From contig JAQFVV010006723.1 of the NCBI GenBank assembly GCA_028023455.1, positions 188,001 through 252,000 on the forward strand: a stretch of DNA of 64,000 bases, read 5' to 3'. This document shows positions 23,816 to 35,021 of this stretch, piece after piece. A program made the translations under genes and the position numbers. The notes under the pieces are model-generated. The model made no database searches. It was not told the DNA's origin and was given only the letters and a program-made list of their open reading frames with translations. This DNA comes from Epiperipatus broadwayi (Eukaryota; Onychophora; Udeonychophora; Euonychophora; Peripatidae). Position 1 is the first letter of the stretch; each line of letters begins with the position of its first letter.

Positions 23816-23874
23816 ATAATCTGAACCAACTGATGAGTGCTGGTTCAACATGAAATATGTATATTGGTGATTAT
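23816..23874 (+). ncRNA. Hammerhead ribozyme, family A, intact core
   Basis: A self-cleaving RNA motif. Outer stem I ATAATC (23816-23821) pairs with GATTAT (23869-23874). Inner stem I ACCAA (23825-23829) pairs with TTGGT (23864-23868), with a TGA bulge. The core CTGATGA is at 23830-23836 and GAAA at 23852-23855. Stem II is GTGCT/AACAT around loop GGTTC; in this copy it has one mismatch and a wobble, and in the 36-kb copy it is five perfect pairs. Stem III is tiny (A23855-T23862, T23856-A23861, A23857-T23860). Cleavage is predicted after A23863 (AUA triplet). Such small stem III hammerheads are typical of metazoan retrozymes and Penelope elements. Confidence 0.75.
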
Positions 23875-24034
23875 TTATCTTTTGTACATGTGTATGGTCA
23901 TATGTATCAGTGGTATGAGACAATGTGGATAGTTGAAGGGTACTTGAAAGTCTGTGTTCAAATCCCCTATATTTATAATTAAGCTCCAGGTATATAAAGA
24001 ATGCCTGTATTTCAAATATTATATATATACACAC

Positions 24035-25538
24035 ATTCTAACCTTTCTTTAAAGGATAATAAAATTTACTGGTAATGTTTATTATTCCACATATTTTAAT
24101 ATCCATGTAATTTTTCATTCAGTTCTATTATAAATATAAATTCTAAATGATACTTCTGCTTTTTAATCAATATTTTTTTCTGAATCCATTCTGATTTCAA
24201 ACTCATACTAATTATAATTTCATCTTTTGTCCCAAAAATTCATAAGCAAATATGTATATTTTCAAGTTTTTTACTTACTTCTATCATATCACAACTATCC
24301 ATCAGGACAGAAATAAGATGAACCTTTCTAACTACAAAAGCATTCTAAAATACGTAATTTCAATTTTGAAATAAGACATACATATTACATGTTATAATTT
24401 AACTTCAGATAAACATTTTTAGACATATTTAAACTTAACACATATCTATTTTTAGATATCCCTAAAAATTTTGATGACGTAAAAAAGACAATTGATTTCC
24501 AAAATGTATATTTTGTGCTGAAACAGCAATCCTCTGTTGGACAGATCACAATCTCTTAGCATGTCTTTATCATTTATTCAGTATTTATAGATAGCAGATT
24601 GCTAGTTTGATTTATAACTGACAAAATTTTTGCACTCATCAACCAGTTTATGCAAATACATTAATGATTATTATTAATCATTTGTTAAACTAGAGATTAT
24701 TCCTAACTCAGATATATATTTTTAATCTCAATTAATGAATATGACTATGATATTGTAAAAATATCAGTACCTAAATATCCATGACAGTTTAATAATTTTC
24801 ACTATGTCATTCTCACATAAGGCAAGGACAGGTTTCTATCCATTTTTATTACCTTGTGGAAAACTACACTAAATAACCTTTCATTTGTTTTTCAATGTAA
24901 TTTTTTATTTTATTTTTCAAAATCAATTCTGATTTTAATTTCATACCAATTATAATTTCCCATTTTTTTTTCACAATTTTGACTGTATTATATAATATAG
25001 CCAAATTTATATATACTTAAAAATCAAAAAGTCAAATCATAAGCAGAACATTCTCCTTTCATCATTTTCGATTATTAGTGATGCATTGCAGAGTGAATGT
25101 TGCTCCAGATTTAATTCAGTTTCTTTGATTCCTAACCTTTCTTCTACATATCATACTAACAAAATTCCTTATTTAATTCATCTATCTCATATGTGGTCTC
25201 TTTCCAAGTCTTTTACAATCTCTTGAAATCCAATTTAAAACTGCAACTCTTCATGTATTATCACTTCTTTTAGCAATATATCCAACCCAGTTTCATTTCA
25301 ATCTCATCAATTAATATTTCATAAATGTTAGTGTCACTGCCGCTGATTCATTGAAATTAATATTTCTTTTATCTTTTTTTAAAATTTCAGGAAAACCTAA
25401 AGTATTATGTATATATCAATACCATCATTCTCTGCAGTTTGATTTCCTTTTTAATATGGCATATTAAAATCTGACAAAATTTCAATTTATTATTAATATT
25501 TTTATTAATAAGTACATTTAATTTTTTTTTTTGCTCAG
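24035..25538. other. AT-rich interval with one family A scrap
   Basis: 24500-24553 is a degraded family A hammerhead region on the minus strand (TTTTGTGCTG...CAGCA and surrounding). The rest shows no gene. The last bases (a T-rich tract then GCTCAG) form a splice acceptor ending at 25538. Confidence 0.4.
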
Positions 25539-25669
25539 TTTATTAGATTACACAAAGAAGACAAAGGCACAATTTTTTTATCAGCCAGAGTCTTTAATAA
25601 AATGAATTCAACATGCCTCGATGATATTGCGATTTCAAGGCCTTCATCCTGAAAATAAATGTAACATAG
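25539..25669 (+). CDS. Candidate exon with in-frame stop near its 3' end
   Basis: It is bounded by a strong acceptor (poly-T, GCTCAG) and a near-consensus donor (ATAG followed by GTAAGTATT at 25670). The first frame is open for 37 codons (HKEDKGTIFLSARVFNKM and onward) and stops at 25650-25652, just before an AATAAA at 25654-25659. The GC content exceeds the surroundings. Possible readings are a last coding exon that can either end at the AATAAA or splice onward, an exon of a noncoding RNA, or a remnant. The peptide is not recognised. Confidence 0.35.
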
Positions 25670-26005
25670 GTAAGTATTTAATTTTAATTTTTTTATTATT
25701 TGAATTTTTTTATTTTTATTTTTTTATTATTTGATAAATGTATTAGTGTTTGTATAATACATAAATTATACTTGTATTCAAATTCAAATATAATGAAAAT
25801 ATGATTTATGTACAATGTAATTTTGGCACTATAATCCAAGTTTGAGGCAACCTTATTTTATAAACATAATGATTCTCAAAAAGTTTAATAATTTATTAGT
25901 ATGTTTGAACATCCATGTCTGTCTTTGTATAACAAGTAATGCTTTTTATATATAAAATTAAGGTATTATAGAACAAATGCAATGTAAATTGTAACACTGA
26001 TTACC
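25670..26005. other. AT-rich spacer, presumed intron start
   Basis: Starts with the GTAAGTATT donor. No gene seen. Confidence 0.35.
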
Positions 26006-26310
26006 AGATGTACAGAAAAGTTGCAGTTGATAAAGCAATCACAAAATTTACTGGGCATAGTACCATAAGAAAATATAAACTCTTAAAACCAATAAAGAGG
26101 TTTCAAATGGTGTGTGCGGTGATAGCCACAATGGTTATGTATACCACATGGAATTGTATGCAGGCAAAGAATCAAATCCTGATTCTTGCCTATGCCTTGA
26201 TACTGATGCTGTGAAATCAGTAGTTTTGCCACATCTTGAATTTCATTATTTTCAAGTCTATAGCTAGCAAATGAGCTATATGCAAATAAATTATATCTCT
26301 GTGGGATAAT
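26006..26310 (+). pseudogene. piggyBac-type transposase fragment
   Basis: The frame from 26006 reads VDKAITKFTGHSTIRKYKL then KPIKRF. This corresponds to the piggyBac signature VDExMxxFKGRxxxKQYxPxKPIKRG, in which the Asp is a catalytic residue of the DDD triad (here the Glu after it is Lys). After a frameshift near 26110 the next frame gives DSHNGYVYHMELYAGKNQN, matching the DxxNGYxxxFxVYxGK block. No other conserved blocks or TTAA-flanked ends were found. It is an old fragment of a cut-and-paste transposase. Confidence 0.75.
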
Positions 26311-26989
26311 AAATGTAACAAGATAGCATCACTGGTGTGCACAAAAAATATAAACATTACTGGTGTACACAAAAAATATAAAATGAAGAAAGGAAACTCA
26401 TTTTATCATTGATACAGAGAGTAGTCTTCAATTTCTAGTTTTGGAAAGACAAAAAACCAATTGCTATAATTACAAATGCATATCCACCTTCTGGAAATGA
26501 TTTATTTTGTATCTTTTATTAGGATGAATCTTTTTTTTATAAATACCTTGTGATTTTTTAACTTTTGGGGTACAAGATAAAAATGAAAATATTTTTATGT
26601 GATTACTTTTGTAAATTCTCAAGCTATGGATTATCTCAGAAAAGAAGTATTATATATGGTTTGAATGAGAATTTTGTGGGAAATTCAAAGAAATTATCAA
26701 TGAAGATGTAATTTTAAACTTAGTTAATGAGAAATTATGAACAAAAAATAAAGTAATAATTTTTTGGATGTTGGAATTTCTTTTCTTTTCCTTACTTTTT
26801 TAATGGTAATCACTATTTGTCTTAGCTAAGTTTATCTATTTTCTGTCAATATAAAGGATTTTGCTCTAACATTATTAAAACTGAAGTTATTGTGAAAATT
26901 GTGTCAGTTTTTTAAAAATTCAATATGGCACCAAATAACCTGATATAGTTAATTTTATAAATGTTTGTGATACCTGTCTGCTCTCCAAA
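26311..26989. other. AT-rich interval
   Basis: A short direct repeat (CACTGGTGTRCACAAAAAATATAA) lies at about 26329-26380. Otherwise nothing recognisable; it may hold unreadable piggyBac remains. Confidence 0.4.
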
Positions 26990-29165
26990 TATCAAATTGA
27001 TAAGTAAAAATTTATAAATTACATTTATTAAAAATCTTTTTTCCTGAACATATATGTATATTTGTTTTAAATACCAAGTTACAGCTATAAAAAGCACACA
27101 ATTTAAATTTAAATCTATGATTAGTTATATCTGCTATGTTTCCATCTGCATTAACAATATGGCTAAAATATTTGCAGTTGATAACTTCTAATTCATCAAA
27201 CATTACTTTAGTCTTTTTAGTATTTATCTTTAATTGTATTTTAGTTTCATCTGATAATCTTTGCACTAATTTCTGAAGTTCTGGAGCATTATTTACCAAA
27301 ATAACTAAATGATCTATGCAAAATCTAGATAAATGATCACCATTTACTTTTACTTCCTTAAATTCCCATTTAAAACCATGGAATACTTCTTGTAAAGCTG
27401 ATGTAAAAGTTCTGAAGATATGGAATCTCCCTTTTGTATTCCTTACACAATGCTAATATTTTTAGTTGTAATCTAATTACTGATATTGAATTTGATATTT
27501 TTCTGAATATGATAATATCCTGAATCTTAAGTTTTAATTATTGCTGAAATGCTTATAAAAGAAAATGCTTTTTCATAATCTACAAATCCAAAACATAATG
27601 GCAATTCATATCCATTGGTCTTTTCTATAACTTCTCTAAATATTTGGATGTGATCCAGTGCTAAAACCATTTTTAAATGCAGCTTATTATTTAGATTGGT
27701 TAGAATCCAGAGTTTGGTCTAGATGAGTTTTAATTACCTTAGTAAAACTTTGTATAGAACTGATAGTCTGTAATTCCTAACATCTTCTGTATCATTTTTG
27801 TTAAATATCAATATTGTATTATTGCATTCTTTCAATTAATAGGTACACCTTTATTATTCAACCATTGATATACGGTTTTGTTAACAATATTTCTATTTCT
27901 TTGCTTGCTTATTTTAAAATATCAATAATAATTCTATCATTTCCTGGAGCTTTTTCTTTCTTTATAGTTTTAATTAAATGTCTCACTTTTTCATTGAAAA
28001 TACTTGGAATTTCCAAAAATTTAGTGTTTATAAAAGTTACTTTGTGTACTTGTTCTTATTACTATAAAATTCTTTATAGAAATCTTCTACACAGTTTATG
28101 ATGTTATATTTTGTTAGTAACAATTGCATCTTTTCTTCTTATTGCTGAAGCAAATTCTAATACCAAAACGATGTATTACAATTTTGGCACTTTTATTCTC
28201 TTTTATAATTTTTCTTGCCAATTCATAATTATATGTTTTTTATAACATTGCTAACTCTTTTTTGTATCAAATTTCTAGATATTCAATTCTTTTTAATGGA
28301 TTAATTTTATTTTTTTCCATTTTCCTTCTTTTTTATAAAAATGTCTTGTCTTATAAGAAAAATTAATTGTTATTAATAAAATATCAATTACTTCCTTATT
28401 GATTTCAGTCAAGAAATTTTAAAACAATATGCAAGTTTTAATTTAAATTTATTGGAATGTTTCAGAAGGTTAGAAATATCAAATGGTATTAATGTCTGAC
28501 TTGTTTTTATCTATATGATTTCACTAATCAGTGATCACTTCCTGTGTTGAATCTATTAAGAACCTTCCAATATTGAAGTACATATTTTCTAGTAGTCAAA
28601 ATATATGATAATCAATTTCTAATGTATTTTCATTTGGATGTTTCCATAGCCAGTTCTGTTTGCAAACTCCAACAAGTCTGAGACTCATTTCTATCATCGT
28701 AACCAAATGTATGCTCTGCACCTACCTCTCAATCACTTATCAATCCTAGCATTAAAGTGGCCTACGATGATTTAAAATATTGTTTGGTTTGATCAAAAGT
28801 GTATTGTACATCTATATAAAAATCTTCAACTTCATCATGATTAGAATTTATTGGACACAAATGTAAATGATCTATATTTGATATCTTCCATTAATTTGAA
28901 TAACTAATCTTGCCACTCAGTATATTATATCAATCTCCACATTGTTGTTCTTCCATTTTTTATTTATAATGTATCCTACTCCTTTGTGCACCCAAAATGT
29001 ATGCTTTTGTAATAAAGTACATGTTCCTTTTTAAAATCAAATATCTCTTCATCTTTTCTTCTAACTTCACAAAATCCAACAATATTCCATTTAACATTAG
29101 ACATTTCTTCTTTCAATTCATGCAATTTTTCTTCACTTGCAGTTGTCAGTACCTAAGTTAAATAT
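26990..29165 (-). pseudogene. Decayed RTE-clade LINE (endonuclease plus reverse transcriptase)
   Basis: Reading leftward, 28990-29160 gives SEEKLHELKEEMSNVKWNIV and then GFCEVRRKDEE, the N-terminal part of the APE endonuclease as found in RTE elements. 27560-27690 gives DHIQIFREVIEKTNG and FVDYEKAF, the RT palm with the first catalytic Asp (FVDYEKAF is typical of RTE). 27150-27320 gives a damaged FADD box (DHLVILVNN), then LVQRLSDETKIQLKINTKKT and YFSHIVNADGNI, the thumb region. The order endonuclease to RT is preserved over 2.2 kb with many shifts. The 5' end is truncated just before the endonuclease. Confidence 0.75.
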
Positions 29166-29952
29166 ACAAACACATAAAAGAAACATTTAAAAATATATAT
29201 TTTCTAATATTTAAAAAAAATTATCCTAAAATTACAACATTTTACAATTAAAACATCAAAAATATAAAAACATTTAAAGTATTCTAAAATATATATATAT
29301 AAAATTAAAATATTCATTTTATTTTTAGGATACTAAAACTAAATTTTTAAATTCATAATAATATAATATTATTATTATAAATTAATTTACCTATTATTTT
29401 ATCCTCGTTTCTAATAAAACATATTTCCTCTTTTTAAATAAACCTCTATTTTGATAAACACATTCAAGTATCTAAAATATTATTAACCTCAAATATTTTA
29501 ATCTCAAAATAATTTTACAAATCTTGTTTAAATTTATCTAATACCAAATCTTGTTATAAGCCTACCATTCCACTTTGCCATTCATTTTCTTCAAATACAT
29601 CATATTTTCAAATTATCTTATTGGGGTTTTTTATTTCTGTATTGTTTGATATAAAATTATTGCTCCCCAATTAACCTAAATTATTTCATCTTTGTTTTAA
29701 TTATTACCTAACAATATATAAAATCCTAGGACTCAATAAACACATGCTTATATTCTTAAATACCTATCATAAAACAAAATTCTTCCATTTCATTTAAAGA
29801 TTTATTTTTATTTTATGTGAATTACGATGTTTTTTCAATTATCCCATATTTTGTTTATATTTTATGATTATTATCAAAGATTATGCATTATTTTCTGAAA
29901 AAAATAAAATGGAAACAAAATAAAATTTGTAAAATGCAATAGTAAATATATA
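29166..29952. other. AT-rich interval
   Basis: No gene or motif seen. Confidence 0.4.
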
Positions 29953-30106
29953 TTTTAATAGATGATATATCATTATCACCATTTCCAATGCTTACACAAG
30001 CTGTTAAAACAGTGACAAACTCCATAAGTAGTGCCACCCAGTGCAAGCCATAGAAATCAATGGATGCAAGAAAGTTTGTGCATAAAATCCCTATCTAGTG
30101 CCTACT

Positions 30107-30164
30107 CATCCAATATACCCAGACTAGTTTCTAGCATGTGGCTTTTATCGGTGATGAGTCTTGT
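30107..30164 (-). ncRNA. Hammerhead ribozyme, family B, decayed
   Basis: The minus strand reads CCGATAA for CTGATGA, then AGCCACATGCT, GAAAC, TAGTC, TGGG and TTGGAT. The 3' half is preserved and the core lost. Confidence 0.55.
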
Positions 30165-30846
30165 ATCTATGAGCACTGCATCTAAATCTTAGGATCTAAT
30201 GCAACCCTCCGGCAACCATCTTTATTGTTTCAGTTAATTATAAAGCTACGAGTCCAAAATGAAAGCAGATGTTTCAATCCAAACTCATTCAGTTGTATAA
30301 TTATGTAGATCTGAATCTAGTTCAGTATCTATATATTTTCATATCTCTGATTCTTTAATAATGATAGTCACCATCATTTCATGAGCAAGAATAATATTAA
30401 ACCACTAAATACCATATGATCATCCATTTCCTATGCTTACACAAGCTGTTAAAACAGTGACAAATGCTCCATATGTTAGTCTGGGAATATTGAATGAATA
30501 GGTACTAGATAGGAATTTTGTGCACAATCTTTCTTGCATAAATTGATTACTATGGCTTGCACTACTATATGAAAAGTTTGTCAGTTTTAACAGCTTGTGT
30601 AAGCATAGGAAATGATGATGGTGGTTTAATACCATTTATTTCCATAGGATGATGGTGACTATGGGCGTTTATGAACCAAAGACACTAAAATGTATAGGAC
30701 TCCGATCTATATAACTATACAAGAAAATGAGCTTGGATTGAAAACATTATTGGTTTTCATTTTGTACTCATAGCCTTATAGTTAAGGTAAAAAGTAACTG
30801 CTGAAGGTTTGCATTAGATCCTAGGACCTAGGTGCAGTGCTCTCAA

Positions 30847-30905
30847 ATCCAAGGTTCCTCACTGATAAAAGCTGCAAGCTAGAAACTAGTCTGGGGATAT
30901 TGGAT
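30847..30905 (+). ncRNA. Hammerhead ribozyme, family B, one core change
   Basis: ATCCAA (30847-30852) pairs with TTGGAT (30900-30905). CCTCA (30857-30861) pairs with TGGGG (30892-30896, one wobble). The core is CTGATAA (the conserved G8 is A), then GAAA at 30882-30885 and C-TA-G as stem III, with the predicted cleavage point after C30891. Probably inactive because of the G8 change. Confidence 0.65.
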
Positions 30906-30984
30906 AAGTAGGTATTAGATAGGGATTTTATCCATAAACTTTCTTGCATTCATTACTATTGTTTGCACTGTTTTAATAAATAAT

Positions 30985-31925
30985 ATTGTTTTATATATGT
31001 GTGAATTAATCTTTCTATTTTCTTACACTATTTTAGTTATATATTTTCTTGTTTTTTGGACTTTTTTTTATAATAATATTTTTATTTTGGATTAATTTAA
31101 AAATAATTAAGTTTACTTTTAATAAACTTCTTTATTTTTAATTAACTCTACTTGTCTAATCTATTTGGCAAATTTAACATCTTCCTAATATTTCTTAAAT
31201 ATTTAATTTATCTATTTATTCAATAACATCTGTAATTTTTCTTCATAAAAATTTAATTAATACAGTATTATAAATTAATTTTATACATGCATTTATCTTA
31301 TTTAAGTTTAACTTTTTCTATACAGTATTCACAATTATTTTTATGGGTCCAGATGCTGAAAGAAATAAAATTTGTGTAATTAAAAATTCCAGATATTGCA
31401 TGTGCATCCATATCTAATAAGTGATAATATAAAAAAATAATAATTGGTAAGTGCACATGAATGAAACCTTATATTTAAATAAATTGAGGCCAAATTGTTC
31501 ATTAATATAGCATGCATATAAATCATTTATCTGGCCTTCTCAACTAGATCTATGTGAATTCACATCAATGAAACTATAAATAAAAAATGAAAGTTATCTC
31601 TAATATTGAGGTAATGTATCTCTATTAAAATAACTATTCTTTCTTTGTATAATGTATTCATTAAAAAGTATTATATCTATATCCAGCATTTAATGTAGCA
31701 AACTATTCCCGTATTAATTTATATAAAATGAATAGATAATTTCCTACATTTAAATATGTATGTAAACAATAATTTTCTTATCCCACTTGTGTGCCACATA
31801 AGCACTATAGTCAAATAATTATATACAGATAAATATTCTTCCACATTCATCTTCTATCATCACACTTGCCCAAATATTACAGGGAGAAACCAGAACTAGT
31901 CTTGAGACAAGTCTTAAAATCCTGC
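30985..31925. other. AT-rich interval
   Basis: No gene or motif seen up to the LTR at 31926. Confidence 0.4.
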
Positions 31926-32947
31926 TGTTTTCACACACAGATATATATTTATTGTACTTATTAAAGATAAATAAAGGTGTGTGTGTGTGTGTGTGTGTGC
32001 AAGCTTTTAATAATATGTAAAGTATTCCAGAAATAAAACAGATAATTAAGAATGCAGAAAGAAATAAAACTTACTAAAAATATCAACAAGCTAGACTGGA
32101 CACTTATTTGAACCTTCCAACCCTAAAATAGTCTGTATCGAGAAAAACGACATTAAGCGGAAGATCAGAGAAGCGTACTACATCAATAACAATAACAACT
32201 CAATCAATAGATGCGACACATGCTTCGACATCTCTAAACGCTGGACTATTTAGTCCATTTGCATATGCTTTGCATACCACTTCTCCCGCTCCATTTTTAC
32301 TTTCGCAGCTCACAGCACCGCTATGAATATGAGGTAAAGGACCTCGAAAGCGCTTAGCGTATATTAATTCCTGTATTTTATTATAGCTTCACATTCAAGC
32401 GTGACATACGTATAATTGGTTTTTAAATTTACATGTTAATGAAAGTTATTTTATGCAATTTAGTCAGTGTAATAAATAGTCTACAGAAGAATTAAACAGA
32501 GTTGTCAAGCAGTGCAAGAGCAGTTGCCCAATGGTGTAAAGTGCAGTGCAGCATGTTGTCAATCAGGGTCAAGTATAGCTAATGATGAAACAGGAAAAAG
32601 AAGAACAAAAGTAAACTAATGGAAAGTTAAACTAGAAATGTAAAGTTGTTCTGGTAATATATAAAAAAGAGCTCTAGTCAAGTTCTATTTGGACTATCTC
32701 TGATATAATGTGTGTGAACAATAAGTGTTTGCAAAATAAAGACTTTAAATATATATTAATCTCTCAGACAATAAGGAACTTTATGGAGATCTAAGTGAAC
32801 TTATATTCAATTAGCAAGTTGAACTATTATCTTACTAATACTATTATTATTTAGAATAAATAAATTCTTGAACTTTTATTAAATTTTGTGTTTAGTTTTT
32901 TTTATTCAACAACATATATGTATATATTAATCTACCAACTCATTGCA
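31926..32947 (+). repeat. 5' LTR (interrupted)
   Basis: Matches 34370-35021 except for the insertion at about 32098-32438. Includes a TG dinucleotide run at 31977-31999 that is absent or short in the 3' LTR. Confidence 0.7.
32098..32438 (+). pseudogene. Penelope-like element 3' fragment inserted in an LTR
   Basis: From 32101 to a stop at 32251-32253, 50 codons read without interruption: HLFEPSNPKIVCIEKNDIKR, then KIREAYYINNN, SINR and a final ISKRWTI. This is the C-terminal segment after the GIY-YIG motif in Penelope elements (RKxxEAxxI, then NRxxxxxxSxxW). The following 185 bp would be its 3' UTR. GC content is visibly higher than the surrounding LTR and the frame is unbroken, so it is younger than the LTR element it sits in. 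The right LTR shows the uninterrupted site (GGCTAATTTACATG). No clear target duplication was found. Confidence 0.75.
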
Positions 32948-33039
32948 TGGCCCTGAATATATTATCTGGCAGTCATCAAACTGAAGTTTAAGAAAGATTA
33001 GTGAGATATTAAATTGAGTGATACAGTGAACTGAAAATA

Positions 33040-34150
33040 TAGAACAATGTGGCAACAATGTTTGATATTCAAAATCCAAGTCAATGGCAGATATATATGA
33101 ATCATATTGAAAGATATATGGGGTTATTATGGATGTCAGAAAAGATGTCTTGAATGTGGCAAACCGTTTATGTGATCCCAACCCACCTAGAGAAATTCCC
33201 TATGAAGTGCTACTAATAAAACTAGGTGTGTACTTTAAACCCATAATGTCAAAATTTATGGTGCATCTTCATTTTTGAGGGAGGATACAATTGTAAAATG
33301 AAAACATGAGAATTTGATCTAGTCCTATGGATAATAATGAAGAATTGCAAATTCAAGAATTTTACCAATGAAATGCTATTAGATCCGGTACTATGGGGAA
33401 TTAGAGACATAAAGCTTAGAGAAATATTACTAAGTGAGAATGACTTAATGTACAAGGTCAGTCATTAGCTTACCATGTTATAGTAGACCATATGCAAACT
33501 TTGAAAAATGCACCAGAGTATAATTCTTTAAAAATAAGGAAAAATGTGGCAAAACAAAGAGTTTAAAAAGAATCCCCCATTTGTTATTGTTGTGAAAAAA
33601 CATGTCATTTGAAAGCTAATTGCAAGTTTAAAACAAAAAGATATTTTAGTTGAGGGCTTAAAGGCCACTTGTCCAAGTTATATAAGCAAGATTTAGAGCA
33701 AGAGTAAATCAAGGTGAGAAGTGTCTAAAAAGTTTCTATTTATAAATAAATTGAAAGATACTGAAAATACACCTAAATTAAAAGTAAAAGTCTGCAGACA
33801 AATAAATTGCTATTCCTGTGGGAAGAAGAGAGGCATATTAAAAAAACCTGTTATTTTTAAAAAGTACAAGTACTATAGTTGTGGACTGAAAGGCATTTGT
33901 CAAAGGTCTGTAAGAGGAAATGTCAAATGTCTAAAGTTGATTTACCATCGAATAGTAAGCCAAGAGGAGGAGCGATGAAAAAAATCAAGATTGTAAAATA
34001 AGTATCCAACATTTTAAAACTACTACAGTAAAAATAACTGCCACAGAAAAACTCCCACCATTGCACAAGTTGAAGTCTAAACTGAAAAAGAAAAACAGTT
34101 ATTTGGAAAGTGTAAAATTCACTAAAAACCAAAGCATATGGATCAAGATA
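33040..34150 (+). pseudogene. Ty3/gypsy Gag remnant, zinc-knuckle region duplicated
   Basis: The N-terminal part reads PSQWQIYMNHIERYM, like the start of metazoan gypsy Gag (a W followed by a YIERxExY). A central LLSENDLMYK matches LLxExxLT. Zinc-knuckle blocks occur twice: about 33556-33690 (CYCCEKTCHLKANCKF then a GLKGH step) and about 33808-33930 (NCYSCGKKR then YYSCGLKG). The second block repeats the layout of the first, suggesting an internal duplication. His and Cys positions are partly lost. There are frequent stops and no protease or polymerase. Confidence 0.6.
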
Positions 34151-34369
34151 TTATAAAAAAAATAGTTGCCAGGAATAATTAAGAAAAATTATACCTTTGC
34201 AAATACATGAAATAATTTTGGAAGATGACAGAATATTTAAACGTCATATTAACCATATAAAAGAACAGAGAACATGACCATTAGATGTAATTGTCATTCC
34301 TAATTTGGAGTAATAGAGCCTTTTCTATGTATATAAATTCTGCATTCTCTGGAGAAGGGGGAGGAATAT

Positions 34370-35021
34370 TGTGTTTACACAAATATCTATTTATTGTATT
34401 TATTAAAGATAAATAAAGGTGTGTGTGCAAGCTTTTACTAATATATAAAGTACTCCAAAAATAAAACAGATAATTAAGTATGCAGAAAGAAATAACTTAC
34501 TGAAAATAGCAACAGGCTAATTTACATGTTAATAAAAGTTACTTTATGGGAATTAGACAAAGTGGTTAAGAGTCTGCAGAAGAATTAAGCAGAGTTGTCA
34601 AGCAGTGCAAAAGCAGTTGTCTGATGGTGTAAAGCGCAAATCAAGTTAATATAGTAAATGCGCAATGATTTCAATCAGTATCAAATGTGTCTAATGGTGA
34701 ACAGGAAGAACAAAAGTAAAAACTAACAAGAAATAAATAAAAAAAGCTCTAGTCAAGAATCTATTTAGACTATCTCTGATATAAGGTGTGTAAACAGTAA
34801 GAAGCTTGAAAAATAAAGACTTTAAATATATATTAACTTCTTAGAAGATAATGAACTTTATGGAGATCAAAGGGATCTTAAATTCAACTAACATGTTGAA
34901 CTATTAACTATCTTACTAATACCATTATTATTCAGAGTAAATAAACTCTTAAAGTTTTATTAAACTTCGTTTTTAGTTTTCTTTATTCAACATAAGTATA
35001 TTCAACTGCCAACTGATTGTA
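34370..35021 (+). repeat. 3' LTR
   Basis: Starts TGTGTTTACAC after a purine tract and ends near ATTGTA at 35021. Lacks the Penelope fragment of the 5' LTR. Confidence 0.7.

Larger units (their letters stand above)
23057..24022. mobile_element. Family A palindromic retroposon with tandem hammerhead units
   Basis: An inverted unit (about 23057-23290) is followed by a sense unit (about 23330-23790) and the start of a second sense unit (about 23790-24022). The two sense hammerheads begin 449 bp apart (23367 and 23816), giving the monomer length. The left end of the palindrome corresponds to a point about 40 nt before the 3' end of the sense copy, leaving an unduplicated tail of about 40 nt, as in the other insertions. 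Flanks are TA repeats, so a target duplication cannot be read reliably. A tRNA-type box B, GTTCAAATCCC, lies at 23956-23966. Confidence 0.75.
29953..30984. mobile_element. Family B palindromic retroposon with about 14-bp target duplication
   Basis: The inverted arm 30040-30474 and sense arm 30475-30970 meet head to head at 30474/30475. Each arm contains a full monomer plus part of a second. The right end of the palindrome (30970) abuts TTTTAATAAATAAT (30971-30984). The left flank TTTTAATAGATGAT (29953-29966) matches it at 12 of 14 positions. Between the left flank and the palindrome is an unduplicated tail, 29967-30039. This is the same plan as 39321-39685, 46588-47191, 35502-36208 and 51406-51792. 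Confidence 0.75.
31926..35021 (+). mobile_element. Gag-only Ty3/gypsy-type LTR element
   Basis: Direct repeats 31926-32947 and 34370-35021 agree in sequence and order (TTATTGTAYTTATTAAAGAT, GCAAGCTTTTAMTAATAT, AGAGTTGTCAAGCAGTGCAA and more). The left copy is longer because it contains a 330-bp Penelope fragment that the right copy lacks. A purine tract, GGAGAAGGGGGAGGAATAT, precedes the right LTR. TGGCCCTGAA follows the left LTR, where a primer-binding site should start. The interior of 1.4 kb carries a degenerate gag only, so the element is non-autonomous or internally deleted. Confidence 0.7.

Noticed and set aside
32319-32361. Hammerhead-like GAGGT...ACCTC stem followed by GAAA in the Penelope 3' region
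   Set aside because: The CUGANGA box is absent (the sequence is CTATGAATAT), stem I has no pairing partner and stem III is out of register by one base.
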